Of a stretch of 13,445 nucleotides of DNA, positions 1 to 7,001 are shown piece after piece (position 1 is the stretch's first letter; each line of letters opens with the position of its first letter). This stretch comes from JBJXGF01 sp046153015 (lineage in GTDB: Bacteria > Actinomycetota > Acidimicrobiia > Acidimicrobiales > CAIXPF01), in assembly GCA_046153015.1 (NCBI GenBank), contig JBJXGF010000173.1, positions 1 through 13,445 of the forward strand, in the 5' to 3' direction. The position numbers were made by a program, and so were the translations under genes. A model generated the notes under the pieces. That model saw nothing but the letters and a program-made list of their open reading frames with translations. It was not told the DNA's origin and made no database searches.

Positions 1-124
1 CTGCGGGGCGCCCACGCAGCCACCGACGGTGGGCGCCGCCCGCACGCGCCGCCGACCTCGTGAGTCGGTCGCGCCGGCGACTCGGCGGCGAGAGAAGCCG
101 CCGTGCCCCCGCACATTCCGTGCT

Positions 125-172
125 GGCGCGGGCGCCGCCTGGGTCCGGTTTCGTCACCGGAGAATCCCCAGG
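125..172 (+). repeat. 48-bp hairpin repeat, copy 1
   Basis: This copy matches 218-265 at 47 of 48 positions; the single difference is T151 against C244. It can fold as an interrupted hairpin: CCTGGG (138-143) pairs with CCCAGG (167-172), and CCGGT (145-149) pairs with ACCGG (156-160). The loop is 6 nt (150-155), with an asymmetric internal bulge AGAATC (161-166). The one mismatch lies inside the loop. Similarity continues weakly, with small gaps, about 12 bp past the right end. The strand is arbitrary. It could be a REP-like intergenic element or a structured RNA or protein target; the family is unknown to me. Confidence 0.8.
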
Positions 173-217
173 GGGTTTCGGGTGGAGCATGCGCTCGCTG
201 CCAGCGCCGTGGGTGGG

Positions 218-265
218 GGCGCGGGCGCCGCCTGGGTCCGGTTCCGTCACCGGAGAATCCCCAGG
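218..265 (+). repeat. 48-bp hairpin repeat, copy 2
   Basis: Second copy of the element at 125-172, in direct orientation and exactly 93 bp downstream. Its stems are CCTGGG (231-236) with CCCAGG (260-265) and CCGGT (238-242) with ACCGG (249-253). The only change from copy 1, C244 for T151, falls in the apical loop, so both stems are kept intact. The 93-bp period is a multiple of three, so an open frame crosses both copies, but I do not think it is coding. Confidence 0.8.
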
Positions 266-355
266 AGTTCGGTGGCGCCGAGGTCGGGCAAGAGGGCCGC
301 GACGGCGGCCCGGCGGGTGCCGGGATAGGCGACCTTCGCTGTCACACCCCCTCGT

Positions 356-361
356 TACGGT
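356..361 (+). promoter_or_regulatory. Possible -10 box of a leaderless promoter
   Basis: TACGGT matches the actinobacterial TAnnnT -10 pattern and ends 7 nt before the ATG at 369. That is the spacing expected when transcription starts at the start codon. No Shine-Dalgarno sequence precedes this ATG, which agrees with a leaderless message. No clear -35 is seen. This is a weak six-base match. Confidence 0.3.
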
Positions 362-368
362 CAGCGGC

Positions 369-854
369 ATGGAGATCGAACCGGGTCGGTTCGCCTGCCG
401 GTGGTGCGCCCACGTCTTCGAGCGGCGCTGCATCGCCGGGCGCAAGCCGGCTTACTGTGCGAGGAGCTGCCGGCAGCGGGCCTACGAGCAGCGGCGCCGA
501 GAGCGGGCCGGCGCCGTCACCCCTGCGGCCGGATACCTCCCCGAGGCGGGGGTGAACGGCTTGCTCTATCACGCTCTGGCGCCCGACGCCCCGGCCGACC
601 GCCGCCGCCTCCGCCGGACCGTCTGCGGCGCGCTGGCCCGGCCGATACCGGCGCCGTTCTTCCTGCACGGGGAGTGGACCTGTCGCACCTGCAGCAGGAT
701 CACGCAGCACCATCCCCCGGCCCGCCAGGTCGACGTGTCGAACGATTTGGCGCGCCTCACCACGCTGCTCGGCCGGTTCCGGCGGGCCCTGCGCCGCCGC
801 CGCGCGCCGCTCGAGGCGCTCGTCGACCAGCTCCTGGCGGAAAGCCCCGTCTAG
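369..854 (+). CDS. Small protein with two putative zinc-binding sites, function unknown
   Basis: A 161-residue protein that I cannot assign to a named family. The N-terminus has C10-x2-C13 and C30-x3-C34, the latter followed by a basic CRQRAYEQRRRER stretch. This looks like a short treble-clef or zinc-ribbon finger of the kind seen at the start of many small actinobacterial proteins. A second possible site is H68 with C86 and C105-x2-C108, followed by a basic C-terminal segment (RRALRRRR) that is probably helical. No enzyme motif, signal peptide or membrane segment is visible. The ATG at 369 is chosen because the sequence before it is low-complexity, and because the finger begins at residue 10, as usual for such proteins. 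The frame is open back to position 60, so a longer form cannot be excluded. It ends 30 bp before the next gene on the same strand. Nucleic-acid binding is inferred from the zinc sites and basic tracts only. Confidence 0.7.
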   Translation: MEIEPGRFACRWCAHVFERRCIAGRKPAYCARSCRQRAYEQRRRERAGAVTPAAGYLPEAGVNGLLYHALAPDAPADRRRLRRTVCGALARPIPAPFFLHGEWTCRTCSRITQHHPPARQVDVSNDLARLTTLLGRFRRALRRRRAPLEALVDQLLAESPV

Positions 855-880
855 TAGGGTGCGCGCACCTTACGGAGGAG
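855..880 (+). promoter_or_regulatory. Possible -10 box and Shine-Dalgarno of the LLM oxidoreductase gene
   Basis: TAGGGT at 855-860 fits TAnnnT and starts directly after the preceding gene's stop codon. GGAGGAG at 874-880 is a strong ribosome binding site 4 nt before the ATG at 885. The ribosome site is convincing and fixes the start; the -10 is only suggestive, because the two genes may also be cotranscribed. Confidence 0.45.
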
Positions 881-884
881 CCCC

Positions 885-1742
885 ATGGTCAGCTTCGGCG
901 TCAGCATCTTCCCCACCGACAAGTCGATCAACCCTCTCGAGCTCGCCGTCGAGGTCGAGGCCCGGGGCTTCGAGTCGTTGTGGTTCCCCGAGCACAGCCA
1001 CATCCCCACCAGCCGGGTCACGCCGTGGGGCGGCAACCCCAAGGCCCCGCCGCTCCCCGAGGAGTACTGGCGCACGTACGACCAGTTCGTCGCCCTGGGG
1101 ATGGCCGCCGCGGTCACGAAGACGCTGAAGTTCGGCACCGGCATCACGCTCGTGGCCCAGCGGGACCCGATCTGGCTGGCGAAGGAGGTGGCCACCGTCG
1201 ACGCGCTGTCCGGCGGCCGGCTCATCTTCGGGATCGGGTACGGCTGGAACAAGGAGGAGATGGCGCACCACGGCGTGCCCTACACCAAGCGCCGGGCCAT
1301 CCTGCGGGAGAACGTGCTCGCCATGAAGCAGCTCTGGACGAACGACGAGGCGGAGTTCCATGGCGAGCACGTGGCGTTCTCCTCGAGCTGGTCGTGGCCC
1401 AAGCCGGCCCAGAAGCCGCACCCGCCGATCCTGCTCGGCGGTTCGGCGGGGCCGAAGACGATGCAGGACATCGTGGAGTTCTGTGACGGGTTCATGCCGG
1501 TGAGCGGCCGGTACGACCTCGCCGCCCAGATCGCCGAGATCCGCCGCCTCGCCGAGGAGGCCGGGCGAGACCCGGCCACCCTCGAGTTCGGCCAGTTCGG
1601 CACCCCGGGCAAGCCCGAGATCATCGAGTCGATGATCGAGATCGGCCTGAGCCGCATCGTGCTCGGCCTGCCCCCGGCGCCGGCCGACAAGGTGCTGCCG
1701 ATCCTCGACCGGCACCAGGAGCTGGTCAAGCAGTTCAGCTGA
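885..1742 (+). CDS. F420-dependent LLM-class oxidoreductase (Rv2161c/TIGR03619-like)
   Basis: A 285-residue cytoplasmic TIM-barrel oxidoreductase of the luciferase-like superfamily, which uses coenzyme F420 or FMN to transfer hydride to an unknown substrate. Visible family features are the first strand VSFGVSIFPTD, the segment ESLWFPEHSHIP near residue 30, GTGITLVAQRDP with the cis-peptide-type barrel strand near residue 88, and DALSGGRLIFGIGYGWNKEE near 107-126. The conserved block EFHGEHVAFSSSWSWPKP (about 157-174) precedes PPILLGG. These match, from memory, the TIGR03619 subgroup that includes mycobacterial Rv2161c. Length and start agree with the family, and a strong GGAGGAG site precedes the ATG. 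It lies 30 bp after the zinc-finger gene and overlaps the opposing LLM gene by 8 bp. F420 use is inferred from the subfamily; the substrate is unknown. Confidence 0.88.
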   Translation: MVSFGVSIFPTDKSINPLELAVEVEARGFESLWFPEHSHIPTSRVTPWGGNPKAPPLPEEYWRTYDQFVALGMAAAVTKTLKFGTGITLVAQRDPIWLAKEVATVDALSGGRLIFGIGYGWNKEEMAHHGVPYTKRRAILRENVLAMKQLWTNDEAEFHGEHVAFSSSWSWPKPAQKPHPPILLGGSAGPKTMQDIVEFCDGFMPVSGRYDLAAQIAEIRRLAEEAGRDPATLEFGQFGTPGKPEIIESMIEIGLSRIVLGLPPAPADKVLPILDRHQELVKQFS

Positions 1743-1743
1743 A
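1734..1743. repeat. Palindrome shared by two convergent stop codons
   Basis: TTCAGCTGAA is a perfect 10-bp palindrome. It encodes Phe-Ser-stop in both directions, so the two convergent LLM genes share the same ten bases for their last two codons and stop codon. No larger hairpin or T-run surrounds it, so it is not a recognisable terminator. Confidence 0.9.
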
Positions 1744-2868
1744 GCGGGGCATCACCTTCTCGGCGAACAGCGCCAGGTTGTCCTCCACCACCTGGGGATC
1801 CTGGTAGCCCTGGCCGATCAGCAGGTGCACCTCGTTGAAGCCGAGGCGGCGGTGGGCGTCCTCGATGATGCGGGTCACCTCGTCGGCGTTGCCCATCACC
1901 GCCATCGGCCGGCCCTGGCTGAACGGACCGAACCAGTAGTCGTAGTACCACCAGTGGTCCTCGATCTGGCGGTCGAGCTTGGTCCGGTCGTCGCACACCG
2001 CGAGCAGCCCGCCCCACGCCGCGATCTCCTCGTGGGGCACGTTGCGCCCGGACGCCTCCGCCTCCTCGGCGTAGGCGTTCCACAGCATCGCCGCGAAGTC
2101 CATGTCGTTCGCCAGCACGATCGGCTTACCGCCCTCCCGCGCCCAGAACTTCACCGTGCGCAGGCTGTGGGCGAAGGCCCCGTAGAGGCGGGGGTGGGGG
2201 TCCTGGAACGGCCGAGGGGAGATGCCGATCTGGGTCACGAGCCCGTCGGGGTCCACGCCCGCGCCGCAGTCCAGGTACGCGGGGTGGGCCTGGTAGAGGT
2301 CCTTCGGGGGGAACGTCCAGTACTCGCCCTCGAACGAGAACGTCGGCTCGGTCCACGCCTTCTTCACGATGCGGACCGACTCCTCGAAGATCCGCCGGTT
2401 GATGTCGTCCTGCTCGTCCTTGCGGCGCACCAGGTCGGGTGTGGTGGCGCGAGCGCCGGGCACCGCGGCGTAGGTGGCGAACCAGCGGGCCTGATACCCC
2501 CGCACGAACCCGACCGAGAGCCGGCCCTGCAGGATGTGGTCGAGCATCGCGATCTCTTCCGCGGCCCGCACGGGGTTGTGGGTGGGCGCCACGTAGCCGA
2601 GGGTGTTCACCCGCAGCCGGGTGGAGTTGTTGCCCACGAACTGGCTGAACATGCCCGGGTGGTTGGTGGCCTCGAAGCCCTCGATCTGCAGGTGGTGCTC
2701 GTTGTGGCCGTACCCGGCGAAGCCGAGCTCGTCGGCGAGGCGCACGTAGCGGCGGACCTCGTCGAGATAGCGCTGGAACAGATCCCGGCGCTGGCCGGCC
2801 ATTCCTTCCATCAGCTCGGCGCGGCGTCCGACCGCGCCGGCTTGGATCAGATGGAACTCCACAGGCAT
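1735..2868 (-). CDS. Luciferase-like flavin-dependent monooxygenase
   Basis: A 377-residue member of the luciferase-like superfamily, longer than the neighbouring F420 type and closer to the bacterial-luciferase or alkanal monooxygenase-like group. The block YGHNEHHLQIEGFEATNHP (about residues 54-72) contains the EHH-type active-site signature of that group. It is followed by RLRVNTLGYVAPTHNPVRAAEEIAMLDHILQGRLSVGFVRGYQ, the usual barrel strands and GR-x-S-x-GF-x-RGY phosphate-binding region. A mid-protein insertion (about 195-225, rich in Pro, Asp and Gly) distinguishes it from short LLM enzymes. It probably uses reduced FMN and O2 on an unknown substrate. It starts 28 bp after the MFS exporter gene on the same strand, so the two are probably cotranscribed. 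GAGGGGG lies directly before the ATG as a close-spaced ribosome site. Confidence 0.85.
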   Translation of the reverse strand: MPVEFHLIQAGAVGRRAELMEGMAGQRRDLFQRYLDEVRRYVRLADELGFAGYGHNEHHLQIEGFEATNHPGMFSQFVGNNSTRLRVNTLGYVAPTHNPVRAAEEIAMLDHILQGRLSVGFVRGYQARWFATYAAVPGARATTPDLVRRKDEQDDINRRIFEESVRIVKKAWTEPTFSFEGEYWTFPPKDLYQAHPAYLDCGAGVDPDGLVTQIGISPRPFQDPHPRLYGAFAHSLRTVKFWAREGGKPIVLANDMDFAAMLWNAYAEEAEASGRNVPHEEIAAWGGLLAVCDDRTKLDRQIEDHWWYYDYWFGPFSQGRPMAVMGNADEVTRIIEDAHRRLGFNEVHLLIGQGYQDPQVVEDNLALFAEKVMPRFS

Positions 2869-2896
2869 CCCCCTCGTGTCGACGTCGGCGGCGACC

Positions 2897-4327
2897 CTAC
2901 TGGGCGTCGAGGATCTCGTCGGAAACGGGCCGGACGGCGGCCGCGTCGGCGCCGGCCGCCGTCTCGCGCCGCTGCCCGCCCGGGTACCACAGCGCGATCA
3001 GCGACGAGGCCACGAACCCGATGCCGCACACCGCCCACACCCAGCGGAACCGGGAGAGGTTGTCCGAGGAGCGGTCGCCGAGGATGGCCACCACCACCGC
3101 CACGCCGAGGGTTTGCACCACACGGCGGCTGGTCTGGAAGGCCGAGTTGGCCGCGGCGAGGGTCTGCGCCTCCAGCCCGGCGAGCGCAGCCGCGGCGCTG
3201 TTGATGCCGATCATGCCGGTGCCGAAGCCGAGCAGCAGCATGCCGGGGAGCAAATCGGTGACGAAGCTCGGCGAGTCGCCCACCGCCAGGATCCACCACA
3301 GCGAGCTGGCCGCGCAGACGAGGCCCCCGCTCACGAGCATCCCGCGGTAGCCGTGCGTGTCGGCGAAGCGGCCCATCGGCACCGAGTTGCACGACAGCAG
3401 CAGCGGGGTCGCCGTGGCCCAGCCCACGCCCCCGGACGACCAGCCCCACACGTTCACGAGGAACAGCGGGGTCCAGAAGAAGAACGCGAAGAGGGCGAAC
3501 TGTGAGAAGAGCTGGCTGACCGTGGCCACCCGGAACGTCGGCCGGGCGAACAGCCCGAGGTCGAGCAGCGGGGCCGCGGCGCGGCGGCAGCGCAGGACGA
3601 ACAGCGCCCACAGCGCGGCGGCCACCAGCAGCGTGAGGCCGGTGCGGCCGTCGACCCAACCCCAGCGGCCGGTCTGGATCACGCCGAACACGAGCAGGCC
3701 TGACGCGGCGGCCACCACCACCATGGCGAACAGGTCGATCGGTTCGTCGCGTGCGCCCTCCACCTTGGCTTCCTGCAGGGTGCGGGGCCCCGCGAAAAGC
3801 ACCGCGACGCCCACCGGGATCGACACGAGGAACACCCACCGCCACGAGCCGCCGACCTCGATGATGTTGCCGGCCAGCACCGGGCCGAGCAGCGACGAGA
3901 CCGAGCCCATCACGCCCATCCAGCCCATGGCGACGCCCCGCCGTTCGGGCGGGTACTCGAGCAGGGCGAGCGCGATCGAGGTGGAGACCATCATCGCCCC
4001 GGCGCAGCCCTGCACCACCCGAGCCGCGATCAGCCAGGCCGGGTTGGGCGAGGCGGCCGTGAGCAGCGCGGCGAGCATGAACACGGCCATGCCCGACAGG
4101 TAGGTGCGGCGGCGGCCATACCGGTCGCCGAGCTTGCCCGCCACCAGCAGCAGCGCGGCGAGCGCGATCGAGTTCCCCGAGGACAGCCACGCCAGCGTGG
4201 AGCGCGGCGTGGTCGGGAAGGCCTCCTCGATCCGGGGGAAGGCCACGGCCGCGGCGAAGTTGTCGAGCACGATCACGAACCCGCCCGACGCCACCAGCAG
4301 CGCGAGGAAGGGTCGCCGCTTGCTCAT
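2897..4327 (-). CDS. MFS transporter, DHA2-like drug or metabolite exporter
   Basis: A 476-residue inner-membrane proton antiporter, of a length that fits the 14-helix DHA2 (drug:H+ antiporter) family. Helix 1 carries VLDNFAAAVAFPRIEEAF, the DHA2 version of motif D. Motif A, GKLGDRYGRRR, is at about 64-74, and an RVVQGCAGAMM motif-B region is near 103. The antiporter motif C region GSVSSLLGPVLAG is at about 141-153, followed by SWRWVFLVSIPVGV at about 161-174, typical of this family. Many further hydrophobic helices follow, and the C-terminus is short and hydrophilic. The ATG at 4327 is chosen because motif D then falls in the first helix; the upstream open frame is antisense to the ATPase gene. 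It is divergent from the ATPase and followed after 28 bp by the luciferase-like monooxygenase, so it may export that enzyme's product or substrate. The substrate cannot be read from sequence. Confidence 0.9.
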   Translation of the reverse strand: MSKRRPFLALLVASGGFVIVLDNFAAAVAFPRIEEAFPTTPRSTLAWLSSGNSIALAALLLVAGKLGDRYGRRRTYLSGMAVFMLAALLTAASPNPAWLIAARVVQGCAGAMMVSTSIALALLEYPPERRGVAMGWMGVMGSVSSLLGPVLAGNIIEVGGSWRWVFLVSIPVGVAVLFAGPRTLQEAKVEGARDEPIDLFAMVVVAAASGLLVFGVIQTGRWGWVDGRTGLTLLVAAALWALFVLRCRRAAAPLLDLGLFARPTFRVATVSQLFSQFALFAFFFWTPLFLVNVWGWSSGGVGWATATPLLLSCNSVPMGRFADTHGYRGMLVSGGLVCAASSLWWILAVGDSPSFVTDLLPGMLLLGFGTGMIGINSAAAALAGLEAQTLAAANSAFQTSRRVVQTLGVAVVVAILGDRSSDNLSRFRWVWAVCGIGFVASSLIALWYPGGQRRETAAGADAAAVRPVSDEILDAQ

Positions 4328-4344
4328 CCTGCGGTTGTAGCAGG
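4328..4344 (-). promoter_or_regulatory. Inverted repeat and possible leaderless -10 box before the MFS gene
   Basis: CCTGC-N7-GCAGG (4328-4332 and 4340-4344) abuts the MFS start codon. Read on the minus strand, TACAAC (complement of 4334-4339) lies within its loop and ends 6 nt before the ATG. That is the position of a -10 box in a leaderless promoter, though it lacks the final T of TAnnnT. An operator overlapping the promoter would fit, but the stem is only 5 bp. Confidence 0.25.
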
Positions 4345-4433
4345 CCGCCCGCGGTGACCCCCAAGCGGCGCTCGGCGCGGAGATGGGCCGTCGTTCCCTG
4401 GCTGTGGGCCCCGGCGGCGGGAAGCATGCGGGG

Positions 4434-6995
4434 ATGAACGTGGTCCGCGCCCCGACGAGCGGGCTGAGTGCGCAGGAGGCGGCGGGGCGGCTGGTGGCCG
4501 ACGGCCCGAACCGGCTTCCCGAGCCGCCCCGCCCCTCCGCGCTGCGCCGTTTCGCCTCCGAGCTGGTGCACTTCTTCGCCCTGATGCTCTGGGCGGCCGC
4601 CGCGCTCGCGCTGCTCGCCGGGCTCCCCGCGCTGGCGATCGCCATCGGGGCGGTCGTGCTGTTCAACGCCGCGTTCTCCTTCGTGCAGGAACGCCGGGCC
4701 GATCGGGCCGCGGAGCAGCTGCGCCGGCTCCTGCCCCGCCGGGTCAGCGTGCGACGCGACGGCCGCCCGACCCTGGTCGACGCCGAGGAGGTGGTGGTCG
4801 GCGACCTGCTGCTGCTCGGCGCCGGCGACCGGGTGCCCGCCGACGCCCTGCTCGGGCGCGCTCACGGCCTGCTCGTCGACACGTCGCTGCTCACCGGCGA
4901 GAGCGAGCCCGCGGCGCCCCAGAGCGGCGAGGCGCTGTACGCGGGCGCCTTCGTGGTGGAGGGCGAGGGGCAGGCGACCGTGACCGCCACCGGGCTGCAC
5001 ACCCGGCTGGCCGGCATCGCCCACCTGGTGGCCTCCGGCGAGAAGCCGGCGACGCCGCTCACCCGGGACCTCGTCCGGGTGGTGCGCATGATCGCGGCGA
5101 TCGCGCTCGGCGTGGGCGCCGGGTTCTTCCTGCTGGCGCTGGGCCTGGGCAACAGCGCGGCCGACGGGTTCGTGTTCGCCATTGGGGTCACCGTGGCGCT
5201 GGTGCCCGAGGCGCTCCTGCCCACCGTCACGCTCTCGCTCGCCTGGGGCGCCGAGCAGATGGCCCGCCGCCAGGTGCTGGTGCGCAACCTGGAGGCGGTG
5301 GAGACGCTGGGCGCGGCCACGTTCATCTGCACCGACAAGACCGGCACGCTCACCCTCAACCAGATGACCGTGGTCGAGGCGTGGACGCCGGTCGGATCGC
5401 TCACGGTCGAGGCGCGCGGCTACGACCCGGACGGCGGCGTGGGGGCCGCCGGCGACGCGGTGGGGGAGGCGGTGCGGCGCCTGGGCGTGGCCGGCGTGCG
5501 GGCCTCGGCCGGCTTCGTGCACCGGGAGGAGGGCGCCTGGCGCGCCCACGGCGATCCGATGGAGGCCGCCATCGACGTGTTCGCCCGCCGCCTCGGGGTC
5601 GACACCGACGCCGACCGGGCCGCCAACGGCGGCGGCGCCCGCTTCCCCTTCGACCCGAGGCGGCGGCGAATGTCGGTGGTGGTCGACGGCGAGGTGGTGG
5701 TGAAGGGCGCGCCCGACGCGGTGCTCGGGCTGTGCCGCGCCGCGTCCGGCGCCGAGGCCGCGCTCGACGCCCTGGGCGGACGGGGCCTGCGGGTGCTGGC
5801 CGTGGCTGGACGCCGCCTCACCGGCCCGCCGCCGAGCAGCGCCGCCGACGCCGAGCGCGACCTCGAGCTGTACGGGCTGCTCGCCCTGGAGGATCCGCCC
5901 CGCTCCGAGGTGGGCGCCGCGCTCGACGCCTGCCGCAGCGCGGGCATCAAGGTGGCGATGGTGACCGGCGACCATCCGGCCACCGCCGCCGCCATCGCCC
6001 ACGAGGTCGGCCTGTACCGGGCGGGCGCCCCGGTGCTGGTGGGCGCCGAGCTGCCGGCCGAGGAGGCGGCGCTGGGCGAGCTCATCGACCACGACGGCGT
6101 GGTGATCGCCCGGGTCTCGCCGGAGGACAAGCTGCGCATCGCCCGGGCGCTGCGGGCTCGGGGCCACGTGGTGGCCATGACCGGCGACGGCGTGAACGAC
6201 GGCCCGGCGCTGCACGAGGCCGACATCGGCGTGGCGATGGGCGCTTCGGGCTCGGACGTGGCCCGCGAGGCGGCCGACCTCGTGCTGCTCGACGATCAGT
6301 TCGCCTCGATCGTGGCCGGGGTCGAGCAGGGCCGGGCCACGTTCGTGAACATCCGGCGGTTCCTCACCTACCACCTCACCGACAACGTGGCCGAGCTCAC
6401 CCCGTTCGTGGTGTGGGCGCTGTCCGGGGGGCGGGTCCCGCTGGCGCTCGGGGTGCTGCAGATCCTCGCCCTCGACATCGGCACCGACACGTTCTCCGCC
6501 GTGGCGCTCGGCGCCGAGCCGGCGTCTCGGCGCCTGCTCGACGGGCCGCCGGTGGAGGGCCGCCTGCTCAACCACACGGTGGCGCGCCGAGCGTTCGGGC
6601 TGCTCGGCCCGGCGATGGCGCTGTGGTCGATGACCGCGTTCCTCGTGTCCTTCGCGGCGGCGGGCTGGCGGCCCTTCGAGCCGTTCCCGAGCGGTCCGGT
6701 CGCCGCGGCGGCGTCGGGCGCGGCGTTCATCACCGTGGTGCTGGCGCAGGGCGCGAATGCGTTCGCCTGCCGCAGCGCCACCCACTGGCCGGGAGCGTTG
6801 GGCTGGCGCAGCAACCGGCTGCTGCCCCCGGCGGTGGCGACCGGCCTCGCTATCTCGCTCGTGATGCTGCTCGCCCCGCCGCTCGCCCGGGAGCTGGGCC
6901 AGGCCAACCCGCCGCTGGCCGGCTGGCTGGTGGCGCTCAGCGCCCCGGCGGCGATCCTCGGCCTCGACGCGCTCGACAAGGCGCGGCGGGCCTGA
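4434..6995 (+). CDS. P2-type cation-transporting ATPase
   Basis: An 853-residue P-type ATPase that pumps a cation across the membrane using ATP. In order: N-terminal cation-ATPase domain (GLSAQEAAGRLVADGPNRL), helices M1-M2 (about 45-85), actuator domain with TGES at 154-157, M3-M4 with PEALLPT at 258-264, and the phosphorylated Asp301 in DKTGT. The nucleotide domain follows with KGAPD from 424, then TGDGVND at 583-589, then a C-terminal six-helix part. Cation-site positions of Ca2+/Na+,K+ pumps are kept: E259 in M4, N651 and E654 in M5 (NVAEL), and D681 and D685 in M6 (DIGTD). There is no N-terminal heavy-metal domain and no CPC motif, so it is not a P1B metal pump. Odd points: the M4 motif usually reads PEG, here PEA, and the usual Pro after DT in M6 is Ser. 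The ATG at 4434 is preferred; an in-frame ATG at 4383 would add 17 Gly-rich residues. Ca2+, Na+ or another cation cannot be decided. Confidence 0.92.
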   Translation: MNVVRAPTSGLSAQEAAGRLVADGPNRLPEPPRPSALRRFASELVHFFALMLWAAAALALLAGLPALAIAIGAVVLFNAAFSFVQERRADRAAEQLRRLLPRRVSVRRDGRPTLVDAEEVVVGDLLLLGAGDRVPADALLGRAHGLLVDTSLLTGESEPAAPQSGEALYAGAFVVEGEGQATVTATGLHTRLAGIAHLVASGEKPATPLTRDLVRVVRMIAAIALGVGAGFFLLALGLGNSAADGFVFAIGVTVALVPEALLPTVTLSLAWGAEQMARRQVLVRNLEAVETLGAATFICTDKTGTLTLNQMTVVEAWTPVGSLTVEARGYDPDGGVGAAGDAVGEAVRRLGVAGVRASAGFVHREEGAWRAHGDPMEAAIDVFARRLGVDTDADRAANGGGARFPFDPRRRRMSVVVDGEVVVKGAPDAVLGLCRAASGAEAALDALGGRGLRVLAVAGRRLTGPPPSSAADAERDLELYGLLALEDPPRSEVGAALDACRSAGIKVAMVTGDHPATAAAIAHEVGLYRAGAPVLVGAELPAEEAALGELIDHDGVVIARVSPEDKLRIARALRARGHVVAMTGDGVNDGPALHEADIGVAMGASGSDVAREAADLVLLDDQFASIVAGVEQGRATFVNIRRFLTYHLTDNVAELTPFVVWALSGGRVPLALGVLQILALDIGTDTFSAVALGAEPASRRLLDGPPVEGRLLNHTVARRAFGLLGPAMALWSMTAFLVSFAAAGWRPFEPFPSGPVAAAASGAAFITVVLAQGANAFACRSATHWPGALGWRSNRLLPPAVATGLAISLVMLLAPPLARELGQANPPLAGWLVALSAPAAILGLDALDKARRA

Positions 6996-7001
6996 CTCTC
7001 C

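Larger units (their letters stand above)
1..368. other. Non-coding leader region with inverted and direct repeats
   Basis: I see no convincing gene here. Several frames stay open, but only because of the high GC content, and their translations are low-complexity Arg/Pro/Gly/Ala. The stretch holds the two 48-bp hairpin repeats listed separately. It also has a 9-bp inverted repeat (GGCGCCCAC at 7-15, GTGGGCGCC at 29-37) and a short stem GAGTCG/CGACTC at 62-67 and 78-83. The first could be a terminator-like hairpin of a gene left of the window, but no T-run follows it. Short stems are expected by chance at this GC content. Confidence 0.5.

Noticed and set aside
1..368. CRISPR array or tandem repeat locus
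   Set aside because: There are only two copies, the repeat is longer than the 45-bp gap between them, and no cas gene is present.
1825..3204. 459-codon open frame on the plus strand
   Set aside because: It is antisense to the luciferase-like gene and has no recognisable domain; composition is typical of an antisense shadow.
2847..6785. 1312-codon open frame on the minus strand
   Set aside because: It runs antisense to the clear ATPase gene and in a different frame through the MFS gene. Its translation is Arg/Gly/His-rich with no domain. It is an effect of very high GC content.
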